Assembly: GCF_004011865.1 (NCBI RefSeq)
Contig: NZ_RKLP01000008.1
Location: 124,001-188,000 of the forward strand
DNA from: Prescottella agglutinans
GTDB lineage: Bacteria; Actinomycetota; Actinomycetes; Mycobacteriales; Mycobacteriaceae
Length of the DNA stretch: 64,000 nt
Reading direction: 5' to 3'
In this document: piece after piece, positions 55,788 through 64,000 of the stretch
Layout of the letters: each line of letters starts with the position of its first letter
Numbering within the stretch: position 1 is the first letter of the stretch
Program-made: the position numbers and the translations under genes
The notes under the pieces: model-generated
What the model saw: only the letters and a program-made list of their open reading frames with translations
What the model was told of the DNA's origin: nothing
Database searches by the model: none

Positions 55788-56644
55788 TGGTCGGCTTCGA
55801 CACCCGGGTGCGACTGCGCCGCGCCGCCAGGCCCGTGACCGCGGTGTACGGCGGTCTCGCCGACGTCGGCCGGCATGCCACGTTGTTCTGGCGCACCGTC
55901 CTCTCGTTGCCGTATGCGGCCACGCGCTACCGCCGACACGTCCTCGCGCAGATCAGCGAGGTCAGCTTCGGCACCAACTCGTTGCTCTCGGGCGGCGGTA
56001 CCGTCGGCATCGTCTTCGCGATGTCGCTCGCCGCGGCGATGATGCTCGGCGTCGAAACGCAACGAGGGCTCGAACTGATCGGTATGACAACACTTTCCGG
56101 GATGCTGTCCGCGATCGCGAACACCCGGGAGCTCGCCCCTGTCGTGGTTGCGATCGCGCTGGCCGCGAAGGTGGGCACCGGATTCACCGCGCAACTCGGC
56201 GCCATGCGCATCTCCGACGAGATCGACGCACTCGATGCGATGGCGGTGCGGTCGATCCCGTTTCTCGCCGGAACCCGGGTGCTGGCGGCGATGGTGTGCG
56301 TGCTGCCGATCTTCATGATCGGGCTGCTCGCCAGCTATCTGTCGACGCGACTGGTGATCGTGTTCTGGGGCGGCGCTTCCGCCGGCACCTACGACTACTT
56401 CTTCCATCTCGCGCTGTCGCCCGAGGATCTCGTCTACGCCGCGATCAAGGCGATCGTGTTCGCGGGCGTCGTCGCGCTGGTGCACTGCTCGTACGGCTAC
56501 CTCGCGTCGGGCGGACCGGCCGGCGTCGGACAGGCGGCGGGGCGCGCGCTGCGTACCGCCATCCTCGCGATCGGTGTGCTGGACGTCCTCATGACGTTCG
56601 CGCTGTGGGGGCTCGTGCCCACGATCCCCGGAATGGGGGTGTGA
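55787..56644 (+). CDS. yrbEB: YrbE-type (MlaE-like) permease, B subunit
   Basis: A 285-residue partner permease. It has RISDEIDALDAMAVRSIPFL (about 143-162), the same coupling motif, and a series of hydrophobic helices (VGIVFAMSLAAAMMLGVETQ onwards). It pairs with YrbEA and the six Mce proteins to move lipids across the inner membrane. The start is fixed by the TGATG overlap with yrbEA; mceA begins one base after its stop. Confidence 0.96.
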   Translation: MVGFDTRVRLRRAARPVTAVYGGLADVGRHATLFWRTVLSLPYAATRYRRHVLAQISEVSFGTNSLLSGGGTVGIVFAMSLAAAMMLGVETQRGLELIGMTTLSGMLSAIANTRELAPVVVAIALAAKVGTGFTAQLGAMRISDEIDALDAMAVRSIPFLAGTRVLAAMVCVLPIFMIGLLASYLSTRLVIVFWGGASAGTYDYFFHLALSPEDLVYAAIKAIVFAGVVALVHCSYGYLASGGPAGVGQAAGRALRTAILAIGVLDVLMTFALWGLVPTIPGMGV

Positions 56645-56645
56645 C

Positions 56646-57842
56646 GTGGCCCGCCGCACCGGCCCCGGTCAGGCCGCCTTCGCGGCGCGCGGGGCGGTCG
56701 CGGTGCTGGTGGCCCTCGTCGCCGGTGCCGCGATGGTCATGCGCGGCACCGGACAACTGCAACGCGACCCCGAGGTGGTGGTCGGTGTCCCGGCCACGGC
56801 CGGCCTCGTCAGCGGCGAGGCGCCCGTGCGGTACAGCGGCGTCAACGTGGGACGCATCTCGGGCATCGACTCGGGCATCGAATCGTCCCGGGTGCGGTTG
56901 CAGATCGATTCCGACGCCATCGGGTCGATCCCGGCCTCGGTCGTGGTGCGGGTGGTACCCCGAACTTTCTTCGGCGACATCTACATCCAACTCGTCGATG
57001 CTTCCCCCGGCGCCGCCGGCGGGCCCCTGGCCGACGGCGCCGAACTGCGCATCGACACCGGCCCGGACGCGGTGGCGCTCTACGCCGTCTACACCCGGCT
57101 CGTGGACGTGCTCGACCGCATGCAGCCGCAGAAGACGCAGGTGGCGCTGTCGGCGTTGGCGCAGGCGCTGGACGGGCGCGGCGCGACGGTCGGGCGGATC
57201 ATCGACCGGTTGGACGCGGCGTCGCCGAACCTGACTCCGGCCGTGCAGTCGCTGCTCGAGGCCACCCCCGACTTCCGGACCGTGCTGCAGGCCCTGGACG
57301 CCGCCACCCCGGACGTCGTCGCCACGTTGGCCGCCGCCACCGCTGTGTCGCGAACCGTGGTGGAGAACCGGGACGCGGTCGTCGACACCAGCGGTGCCGC
57401 AGCCGGATTCGCCTCCGTCCTCGCCGGATTCGCGGGCGAGCAGCGGGACCGGATCATCACCGTGCTCGACGCGTCCGGCACCGTCCTCGCCACCACGGCC
57501 GCCGACCCCGACGGCCTGGCCGACACCCTCGACCGGGCGCGGACGTTCGGCGCCGCCGGCGCCCGCGTGTTCGCGACCGGGCACTTCGACATCGTCGCGG
57601 TCCCCACCTTCGACGACCCACTGCCGTACGGCGCCGCGGACTGCCCCGGCTACGGCGATCTCCCCGGTGCGTGCGGCCCCAGCGCCGTCGACGGGGGACC
57701 GCAAGAACAGCAGGCGTTGGACGTGCTCCGGGACCGATTGCTCGGGGACGCGACCGGCCCGGACGATCGTGCCGAGCCGAATCCGTTGGCGCCGGTGATG
57801 CTCGGACCGCTGGTGCGCGGCACGGAGGTGCGGGTGCGATGA
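56646..57842 (+). CDS. mceA: Mce family protein A
   Basis: A 398-residue substrate-binding subunit of the Mce lipid transporter, held by one N-terminal helix (AAFAARGAVAVLVALVAGAA). The MCE domain spans about 40-125 (GVPATAGLVSGEAPVRYSGV, NVGRISGI), followed by the long helical region that assembles into a shaft or tunnel, and an acidic, Pro-rich C-terminus. Start GTG 56646, one base after yrbEB. Its stop overlaps mceB (ATGA). Confidence 0.95.
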   Translation: MARRTGPGQAAFAARGAVAVLVALVAGAAMVMRGTGQLQRDPEVVVGVPATAGLVSGEAPVRYSGVNVGRISGIDSGIESSRVRLQIDSDAIGSIPASVVVRVVPRTFFGDIYIQLVDASPGAAGGPLADGAELRIDTGPDAVALYAVYTRLVDVLDRMQPQKTQVALSALAQALDGRGATVGRIIDRLDAASPNLTPAVQSLLEATPDFRTVLQALDAATPDVVATLAAATAVSRTVVENRDAVVDTSGAAAGFASVLAGFAGEQRDRIITVLDASGTVLATTAADPDGLADTLDRARTFGAAGARVFATGHFDIVAVPTFDDPLPYGAADCPGYGDLPGACGPSAVDGGPQEQQALDVLRDRLLGDATGPDDRAEPNPLAPVMLGPLVRGTEVRVR

Positions 57843-58888
57843 CGATCGGATGGGTGCCGCTCGCGAAGGCCGCCGGGTTCTGCGTCGCCGGCGTCGTGTG
57901 CGGGTTGCTGGTCGCGAACACGCTGTCGGTACCGGTTCGCGGCGCCACCGACAACTACACCGTCGAGTTCACCGACGTCGAGGGACTCAACCCCGGGAAC
58001 CCGGTGACGATGGCGGGGGTGCGGATCGGGCGCGTCGACGCGATCGACTTCGCGGACGCGGGCGGTGGGACGAGCAAGGCCGTCGTGCAGATCGAGGTGT
58101 CGTCCCATTACACCCTCGACCGCGACGTGACCGCCGCCGTCCGCTACGGCGACATGCTCGGTGCGCGGTACCTCGCGCTCGCCCCGCCCGAGGGGGCGGC
58201 CGCGCAACCGGTCGCGATGGGGGAGCGCGGGAATGCACTGCCGCCCGGCGGTGTGATCCCGCTCGACCGCACCACCCCGCCGGTCGACCTCACCGCCCTC
58301 ATGAACGGCTTCGCGCCGCTGTTCGACGCCCTCGACCCCGGCAAGGTCAACACGCTCACCCGCACCTTCGTGGAGACCTTCGACGGGCGCGGCGCGGCCG
58401 TGTCCACGCTCGTCGACCGGATCGGTGCGCTCACCACCGATCTGGCGGACCGCCGTGGGGTGTTCGAACAACTGGTGGCGAACATGACCGGGCTGCTGGG
58501 GTCGGTGAACCAGCGGCGACCGCAGCTCGAGGAGCTCATCGGCGGGCTCCGCGACCTGACCTCGTCGGTGGCGGCGAGCAACGACGACTTGGCCGCCGTG
58601 CTGGACGGCGGTGACCGCGCGGTCGCGGCGTTGGCCTCCTCCCTCACACGGTCCCAGGGAGCCTTCGGCGACTCGGTGACAGGGCTGAAGGACGTCACCG
58701 ACCAGTGGATCGCGGACACCGACGCGTTCGACCGGTTCGTCGCCGCGATGCCGCAGTTCGCTGACGGGATCAACCGGATCAGCAGCTACGGCGGTTTCGT
58801 GAACCTGTACCTGTGCAACTTCGTGCTGAAGGTCGGTGACGTCGAGGCGAACATCTTCGGGACCACCCATTCGGAGGTGTGCAGCTGA
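57839..58888 (+). CDS. mceB: Mce family protein B
   Basis: A 349-residue Mce subunit: N-terminal anchor helix (KAAGFCVAGVVCGLLVANTL), MCE domain about 38-120 (VEFTDVEGLNPGNPVTMAGV, RIGRVDAIDF), helical region, and a short C-terminal segment with two Cys (LYLCNFVLKVGDVEANIFG and terminal CS). The start is set by the ATGA overlap with mceA. It joins the other five proteins in the hexameric transporter shaft. Confidence 0.95.
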   Translation: MTIGWVPLAKAAGFCVAGVVCGLLVANTLSVPVRGATDNYTVEFTDVEGLNPGNPVTMAGVRIGRVDAIDFADAGGGTSKAVVQIEVSSHYTLDRDVTAAVRYGDMLGARYLALAPPEGAAAQPVAMGERGNALPPGGVIPLDRTTPPVDLTALMNGFAPLFDALDPGKVNTLTRTFVETFDGRGAAVSTLVDRIGALTTDLADRRGVFEQLVANMTGLLGSVNQRRPQLEELIGGLRDLTSSVAASNDDLAAVLDGGDRAVAALASSLTRSQGAFGDSVTGLKDVTDQWIADTDAFDRFVAAMPQFADGINRISSYGGFVNLYLCNFVLKVGDVEANIFGTTHSEVCS

Positions 58889-59955
58889 TGTTCCTCGTCA
58901 GAACCGTCGACGTCGTGGTCGGAATGTGGCTGTTCCTGTTCCGCGGCGAGCGCCGTCCCGGCTCGGCCCCGCCGCTGGCCCTCGGGACGCTGGGCATCGC
59001 GGCGCTGGTGCTCGGCCTGGCCGCGGCCCTCGGGGTCCCCAAGGTCTGGTATCTGGCGCGGACCGCCCCGTACACCGCCGAACTCGCGAACGCGAGCGGG
59101 CTGTCCGGCGGCGATCCGGTGTACGTCGCGGGCGTTCCGGCCGGGCGGGTCGAGGGCATCGACCTCGCGGGTGACCATGTGCGCGTGGCGTTCCGGTTGG
59201 ACGACGGCCAGCCGCTCGGGAACCGGACCACCGCTACCGTGCGGCTGAAGACCGTGCTGGGCAAGCGATACCTCGAGGTGGTGCCGGCCGGCGTCGTCGA
59301 GCGGGACCCACCGGACGGAGCGTCGCCCGACGTCATCCCGCTGTCGCGCACCACCGTTCCCTACAGCCTCGACGACGTGAGCCGGGACGCCGCCGGCGCC
59401 GCGCAGCAGATCGACGCCGAGTCGTTGGAGGCGATGATGACGACGCTGTCGCAGGTGATGCCCGACGATCCCGCGCAGCTCGCCAAGGCGCTCACGGGCA
59501 TCACCGGAGCGTCGGCCGCCGTCGCCCGGAACGCAGAGCAGATCGACCAGCTCCTCACGTTGTCGCGATCGCTGTCGGATCTGGCTGTCCGGCAGCAGGA
59601 ATCGCTGGCCACGACCCTCTCGAACGCGCAGACCGTCGTCCGCACCCTCGCGGTGCGCAGGCAGGTGCTCACCCGACTCGTGGAGAACCTGCGGACGGTG
59701 CTGGCGACGACGGCGACGTCGCTCACCGAACACGAGCAGGAGCTCTCGCAGCTGACGAGCAACCTCGTGGCGGTCACGAACACACTGCAGCAGAACACGG
59801 CCGACATCGATCGCATCCTGACGCGTCTGCCACCGGCGTTGCGTTCCGCGACCGACGCGACCGGCAACGGGAACTGGACCGACGTCACCGCGCCGGCGGC
59901 CGTCGTCCCCGACAACATGCTGTGCGTGCTCGGCGTGATGCAGGGGTGCCGATGA
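58888..59955 (+). CDS. mceC: Mce family protein C
   Basis: A 355-residue Mce subunit. The anchor helix is preceded by an unusually long hydrophobic N-terminus (FLVRTVDVVVGMWLFLF, then LGTLGIAALVLGLAAALGVP). The MCE domain is about 62-140 (AELANASGLSGGDPVYVAGV, PAGRVEGIDL) and the helical part is rich in Gln, Thr and Leu. The start follows the mceB stop in a TGATG overlap. Confidence 0.94.
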   Translation: MFLVRTVDVVVGMWLFLFRGERRPGSAPPLALGTLGIAALVLGLAAALGVPKVWYLARTAPYTAELANASGLSGGDPVYVAGVPAGRVEGIDLAGDHVRVAFRLDDGQPLGNRTTATVRLKTVLGKRYLEVVPAGVVERDPPDGASPDVIPLSRTTVPYSLDDVSRDAAGAAQQIDAESLEAMMTTLSQVMPDDPAQLAKALTGITGASAAVARNAEQIDQLLTLSRSLSDLAVRQQESLATTLSNAQTVVRTLAVRRQVLTRLVENLRTVLATTATSLTEHEQELSQLTSNLVAVTNTLQQNTADIDRILTRLPPALRSATDATGNGNWTDVTAPAAVVPDNMLCVLGVMQGCR

Positions 59956-61073
59956 GCGCCCGGTCCGCGGTCCGGCGTCGCCGCCTCGGCCGGGTCGCGC
60001 TCGCGACCGTCCTGGCGGTCGCGCTCGCGTCCGGCGCCTGGTACGTGTTCGGGCGCACCGACCGCACGACCACCGTCCACGTCGACTTCGCTTACGTCAA
60101 CGGCCTGTACCCGGGCAGCAAGGTCACGGTGCTCGGCGTGCCGGTCGGCACCGTCACCGCCGTGGAACCGGTCGGCACCTACGTGCGGGTGACCGCATCC
60201 GTACCCGACGAGGTGGAACTCCCGGCGGACGTGCATGCGTACGTGCTGAATCCGTCGGTCATCAGCGACCCTCATCTCGAGTTCGGTCCCGCGTACAGCG
60301 GGGGGCCGAAACTCGCGGACGGCGCCGAGATTCCGCTCGAGCGCAGCCACGCCCCGATCGACTTCGACGGCCTGATGGGCAGCCTCGACACCCTGACCGA
60401 GGCGCTCGGTCCGGGCGGCGGCGACGCCGGCGGTCTGCTCTCACAGGCGGCCTCCAGCCTGGACGGTCAGGGCGAGGATCTGAACCGGGCCGCCCGGAGC
60501 CTCAGCGCCGCAACGGGAGTGGTCGGCGCGCGCAGCGAGGACATCGGTGCGATCGTCGACAATCTCGAGTCGCTGATGGTCGAACTCGACACGCGCCAGG
60601 TGAGTATCGACCAGTTGATCTCGGACCTCGGCGCGCTCGGCGACGAATGGTCGGCGCAGGATCTCGACATCACGCGGCCGCTGCAGGACCTGAAGACAGT
60701 GTTCGATCAGATCGACCGCTTCACGACCGAGCACGGCGACGACGTCGGGGCGGTCGCCGGCAACCTGCGCACCCTCGGCGACACCCTGGCGGCGAACCAA
60801 CCCGGGCTCGCCGAATTCATGGACCTCGTGCCGCTCCTGATGCAGAACCTGTCCCGCACCGTGGGCCCCGACGACCGGGGCCGGATACGGCTGAACATCT
60901 CCACCGCCCTCACCCAGTTCGCGGTGGCGCAACCGCTGTGCGCGCAGTACCCGATGCCGCTGTGCACGGGAGCCGGATTCACCAACCCGATCTCCTTTCC
61001 GATCAGCGCCTCCGACCCGTTGGGTCTCGCGACCCTGCTCTCGGGCGGCGCCGCGGCGGCAGGAGGCAACTGA
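59952..61073 (+). CDS. mceD: Mce family protein D
   Basis: A 373-residue Mce subunit with a basic N-terminus and one anchor helix (LGRVALATVLAVALASGAWY). The MCE domain is about 35-115 (VDFAYVNGLYPGSKVTVLGV, PVGTVTAVEPVG) and the C-terminus has the FTNPISFPISASDPLGLATL segment. ATG 59952 overlaps the mceC stop (ATGA). Confidence 0.95.
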   Translation: MSARSAVRRRRLGRVALATVLAVALASGAWYVFGRTDRTTTVHVDFAYVNGLYPGSKVTVLGVPVGTVTAVEPVGTYVRVTASVPDEVELPADVHAYVLNPSVISDPHLEFGPAYSGGPKLADGAEIPLERSHAPIDFDGLMGSLDTLTEALGPGGGDAGGLLSQAASSLDGQGEDLNRAARSLSAATGVVGARSEDIGAIVDNLESLMVELDTRQVSIDQLISDLGALGDEWSAQDLDITRPLQDLKTVFDQIDRFTTEHGDDVGAVAGNLRTLGDTLAANQPGLAEFMDLVPLLMQNLSRTVGPDDRGRIRLNISTALTQFAVAQPLCAQYPMPLCTGAGFTNPISFPISASDPLGLATLLSGGAAAAGGN

Positions 61074-62107
61074 TGCGCCGGAGGATGGGCGGGATCGCGA
61101 CGGCCGTCGGCGGCGGGCTGCTGCTCACCGGCTGCGGCGTCGGCATCCAGGACCTTCCGCTCGGTCGATCCGTGCCCGGCGACAGCTACACGGTGACGGT
61201 GCAGTTGGCGCACGCCGACGGGATCCTGATGGGGGCCGAGGTGCGCACCGGGCAGCGGGTGATCGGCCGGGTGTCGAAGCTGTCGACCGACACGGTGGGC
61301 GCGGCCGTCGACCTGAGCCTGTCGTCGTCGGCGGAACTGCCCGGCAACGTCGAGGCCGCGGTCGAGTTGCCGTCTGCGCTCGGCAGCCCGTTCGTGCGGC
61401 TGAACATCCCCCGGGAGCCGTCGGGGACGGCGTTGGCCGACGGCGACGTCATCGTCGAATCCCGCACCGAGATCGGCCCCCGGATCGAGAGCGCACTGGC
61501 CACGCTCGGGACAATCCTCACCGGCAGCGGATTCGACCAGATGCAGACCGTCATCGACGAACTCAACACCGCGTTCGCGGGCCGGTCGCAGAAGGTGCGT
61601 GGTCTGCTCGACACGATGACCGCGCTGACCGGGACGGCGACGGAGCAGCAGGACGACTTCGGCGCGGCGATCGATCTGGCGCGCAGCATCTCGGGGCAAC
61701 TCGTGGAGCAGCAGGACGTGCTCGACGGGTTCCTCGACACGGTGCCGGAGGCCACGACCGTCCTGGCGCAGCAGCGGGACCGGCTCGCGTCGCTGTTGGA
61801 CTCCAGCGCCCGGTTGGCGGAGCACGCCGACGTCGTGCTGTCGGCGTCCAGCCTCGACGGCATCGTCACCGACGGTGCGACCGTGGTGGAGACGTTGCGC
61901 TCGTTCAACTCCCGCATCGGGGAGACGCTGACCAACATGAACACCTTCCTCGGAAACTTCGATCGCGCAGCCAAGGGCGACTACCTGATGTTCGACGGAA
62001 CCCTGGACATCCCGGCCGGTATCGAGAATCTCCTGACCGGTGGCCTGACCGCCCGGTCGGCCGAGGCGGGTTCGCTGCGGACGCTGCTGTCGGGAGGGAC
62101 CGGATGA
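61073..62107 (+). CDS. mceE: Mce family protein E (LprK-like lipoprotein)
   Basis: A 344-residue Mce subunit that is a lipoprotein: the signal ends in lipobox LLTGC (Cys21), as for the LprK/LprN-type MceE proteins of mycobacteria, so this member is held by lipid rather than a helix. The MCE domain follows (VQLAHADGILMGAEVRTGQR, VIGRVSKLS, about 43-120). Start at ATG 61073 in a TGATG overlap with mceD; stop in ATGA overlap with mceF. Confidence 0.95.
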   Translation: MRRRMGGIATAVGGGLLLTGCGVGIQDLPLGRSVPGDSYTVTVQLAHADGILMGAEVRTGQRVIGRVSKLSTDTVGAAVDLSLSSSAELPGNVEAAVELPSALGSPFVRLNIPREPSGTALADGDVIVESRTEIGPRIESALATLGTILTGSGFDQMQTVIDELNTAFAGRSQKVRGLLDTMTALTGTATEQQDDFGAAIDLARSISGQLVEQQDVLDGFLDTVPEATTVLAQQRDRLASLLDSSARLAEHADVVLSASSLDGIVTDGATVVETLRSFNSRIGETLTNMNTFLGNFDRAAKGDYLMFDGTLDIPAGIENLLTGGLTARSAEAGSLRTLLSGGTG

Positions 62108-63324
62108 GGCGAGTCGTGCTGGTCCAGCTGATCCTGTTCGCGCTCACCGCCGCGGTCGTGATCCCGTTCGGCATCGCCTACGTGGTGGGCTCCCGGGCGT
62201 TCGGCGATCCGATCCGGTTGCACACGAACATGTCCGACGCGCTCGGCCTGACCGCGGGCACGAGCGTCACCTACCGCGGCGTCCAGGTGGGCCGGGTCGC
62301 GTCGGTGACGCTCGATGGCGGCCGGGACGGGGCGCGGATCGAGTTCGACCTCGACCCCGGCACCCGCATTCCGCGCGACAGCATCGCGAAGGTCACGATG
62401 AGCACCGCCGCCGGCATCCAGAACGTCGATATCTACCCGACCACCGGGTCCGGTCCCTATCTCGAGGACGGCGACATCCTCCCGGCGCCGCAGGATCAGC
62501 AGCCGGTCCAGATGGATCAGCTCATGGGCGACGCCGCGAAACTGTTGGGCGGCATCGACCCCGAGGCCGTCGGTACCCTCGGCACCGAACTGGGGGAGGC
62601 ATTCGACGGCCTCGGCCCCGGTCTGGCGAGCATGATCGACGACGGTGACAAGCTGTCGGCCCTGCTGGAACGGCAGGCGCCGCAGCTGCGGTCGCTGTTC
62701 ACCCGCACCGCGAGCCTGGTCGGGGCGATGGCAGACCAGGCCGACGCGTTCGGCCGGGGGACGGCCGCGGCGCGGACGGTCACCGGCCAACTCGACGACA
62801 ACTCGCCGACGCTGGTGTACCTGTTGGACCGTTCGCCGGACGCGCTCGCCCACACCCGAGAGCTGTTCGATCGCTACCACGACACGTTCGGCGCGTTGCT
62901 GGCCAACCTGGCTACCGTCACCCCGATCATCGCCGACCGGCGTAACGCTCTGGCCGCGGGACTCGACGAGATCCCCGAGGGGCTCGGCAAGCTCGAGTCG
63001 ATCGTCAAGGGGGACAGGGCCGAGTTCGCACTCGTCGGCACGCAGGGGCCGGTGTGCAACTACGACACGCAGCGCCGCGCCGTGGGGGACCTGAGTCCCA
63101 CCCAGCCGAACCTCACGCTGTACTGCCCGCCCGGCCCGAACATCGCGCAGCGCGGATCACGCACGGCACCGCGACCCGACGATCTCGGGCTGCAGAACGC
63201 GACCACCCCGGGCGCGGTCATCGGTCCGCCGATGGTCCCGGACCCGGTCCTCGTCCCCACCGGGGCCGAGGCGCTCGACCAATGGAACCAACTGCTGGAG
63301 GAGCTCGGAGATGGCGAACGATAA
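62104..63324 (+). CDS. mceF: Mce family protein F
   Basis: A 406-residue last Mce subunit: anchor helix (QLILFALTAAVVIPFGIAYV), MCE domain about 38-118 (TNMSDALGLTAGTSVTYRGV, QVGRVASVTL), helical region and a Pro-rich C-terminal tail with Cys in VCNYDTQ and LYCPPGPN. It overlaps mceE by four bases and the Mce-associated gene by 14. Confidence 0.95.
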   Translation: MRRVVLVQLILFALTAAVVIPFGIAYVVGSRAFGDPIRLHTNMSDALGLTAGTSVTYRGVQVGRVASVTLDGGRDGARIEFDLDPGTRIPRDSIAKVTMSTAAGIQNVDIYPTTGSGPYLEDGDILPAPQDQQPVQMDQLMGDAAKLLGGIDPEAVGTLGTELGEAFDGLGPGLASMIDDGDKLSALLERQAPQLRSLFTRTASLVGAMADQADAFGRGTAAARTVTGQLDDNSPTLVYLLDRSPDALAHTRELFDRYHDTFGALLANLATVTPIIADRRNALAAGLDEIPEGLGKLESIVKGDRAEFALVGTQGPVCNYDTQRRAVGDLSPTQPNLTLYCPPGPNIAQRGSRTAPRPDDLGLQNATTPGAVIGPPMVPDPVLVPTGAEALDQWNQLLEELGDGER

Positions 63325-63898
63325 GACCGGGATCGACACCGCCGCCGGCGCGACCGCGACCGCGACACCGCCGGTCTCGGACCCGGAGTCCCGGCCCGCC
63401 GACGTCGCACCCGCGCGCAGATCGCGATCCCGGATCGCCGCCACGGTCCTCGCGGTCCTGGTCGCCGTGCTCACGGTGCTCTCCGCGGTGCTCGGATGGC
63501 TGCTGTGGCAGCAGCATCGCACCGACTCGCTCCGCGCCGCGGCCGTCGACACCACGCGCGACTACGCGCAGACGATCGCCACGTTCGACTACCAGAACCT
63601 CGATGCCAACCGCGACAAGATCGCGGGGATGTCCACGCCGGAGTTCGCCGGCAAGTACAACGAAATGGTCGACGCCCTGAGCAAACTCGTCACCGACGGG
63701 CAGGGCACCGCCACCGCGACGGTGACGAACATCGGCGTCGAGAGCCTCGACGACTCGAGCGCCGTCGTGCTGGCGTTCGTGGACCAGGAGGCGAAGAATG
63801 TGATTGCCCCCGAGGGGAAGTCGCAGAAGTACCGAATGGTCGTCACGCTCGTCCGTGAGGACGACCGTTGGATCGTCGACAACGTCGAGACGAAGTAG
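63311..63898 (+). CDS. Mce-associated membrane protein
   Basis: A 195-residue Mas-type protein found after mceF in most actinobacterial mce operons. A Pro/Ala-rich cytoplasmic tail is followed by one membrane helix (RIAATVLAVLVAVLTVLSAV, about 41-62) and an extracytoplasmic NTF2-like domain (DYAQTIATFDYQNLDANRDK onwards, ending WIVDNVETK). Such proteins stabilise or assist the Mce complex. ATG 63311 lies inside the end of mceF, so translation is coupled. Confidence 0.9.
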   Translation: MANDKTGIDTAAGATATATPPVSDPESRPADVAPARRSRSRIAATVLAVLVAVLTVLSAVLGWLLWQQHRTDSLRAAAVDTTRDYAQTIATFDYQNLDANRDKIAGMSTPEFAGKYNEMVDALSKLVTDGQGTATATVTNIGVESLDDSSAVVLAFVDQEAKNVIAPEGKSQKYRMVVTLVREDDRWIVDNVETK

Positions 63899-63936
63899 CC
63901 GCCGAAACGACAACCGCCCGACCGGGAGGAGCCCCC

Positions 63937-64000
63937 GTGCCGACCCGATACCTGGATCTCGCCGGGTCCGAACCGCGATTGACCAACGAGCGCACGCGCA
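63937..64000 (+). CDS. partial CDS at the right edge of the window
   Basis: GTG 63937, preceded by a GGGAGGAG ribosome-binding site, opens a frame that runs off the window after 21 codons (MPTRYLDLAGSEPRLTNERT). Position after a Mce-associated gene suggests another operon member, but too little is present to name it. Confidence 0.55.
   Translation, partial: MPTRYLDLAGSEPRLTNERTR

Overview
The window is GC-rich actinobacterial chromosome, most likely Rhodococcus/Prescottella or a close mycolic-acid relative. This rests on GC-ending codons, a complete mce lipid-import operon, FadA/FadB resembling the mycobacterial enzymes, and gene order. The order tRNA-Ser, 4.5S RNA, AspB (Rv3722c-like), dnaX, cyclopropane-synthase-like plus FAD oxidase (Rv3720/Rv3719-like), SRPBCC protein (Rv3718c-like), ybaB and recR follows the Mycobacterium tuberculosis Rv3715c-Rv3722c backbone, opened up by several insertions. 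Species is inferred, not shown.

Layout. 0-2.2 kb: tRNA-Ser, ffs, aspartate aminotransferase. 2.2-4.5 kb: divergent siderophore-binding lipoprotein and enterochelin esterase sharing an IdeR/DtxR-like iron box. 4.6-8.9 kb: small genes (membrane protein, HhH-GPD repair homologue, ankyrin, two VOC proteins, MerR regulator). 8.9-11.1 kb: gene-poor stretch with cspA, an apparent minus-strand transcript (promoter, structured leader, terminator) and doubtful tiny ORFs. 11.1-16.4 kb: ammonium transporter, dnaX, an unknown protein, an intradiol-dioxygenase-like protein. 16.7-25 kb: YbjQ-like protein, Rip3-like site-2 protease, two-component system, Tat amidase, secreted serine protease. 25-31 kb: fadA-fadB with a KstR-type palindrome, SDR plus IclR regulator. 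30.5-36.6 kb: the conserved block with a peptide-binding lipoprotein inserted, ending in ybaB-recR. 36.6-42.7 kb: LysR/NDH-2 pair, acyl-CoA synthetase, EamA/LysR pair. 42.6-48.4 kb: two divergent units, each carrying an MpaB/Lcp-type (DUF2236) oxygenase, with an aldehyde dehydrogenase on one side and an acyl-CoA dehydrogenase and GntR regulator on the other, around a shared palindrome. 48.4-50.6 kb: an accessory patch with a sulfatase beside a beheaded alcohol dehydrogenase and degraded DNA. 50.6-64 kb: a duplicated-TetR (Mce3R-like) regulator divergent from echA, fadD5-like, yrbEA-yrbEB-mceABCDEF-mas, running off the window.

Much of the content concerns lipids: import (mce), activation (two acyl-CoA synthetases), beta-oxidation (fadAB, echA, acyl-CoA dehydrogenase) and lipid methylation/reduction (the Rv3719/Rv3720-like pair). 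The strongest candidate for an undescribed system is the DUF2236-ALDH / ACAD-GntR-DUF2236 cluster, whose gene content fits oxidative cleavage of an unsaturated (isoprenoid-like) chain followed by aldehyde oxidation and beta-oxidation. All function calls rest on reading translated sequence and motifs; no database search was run.
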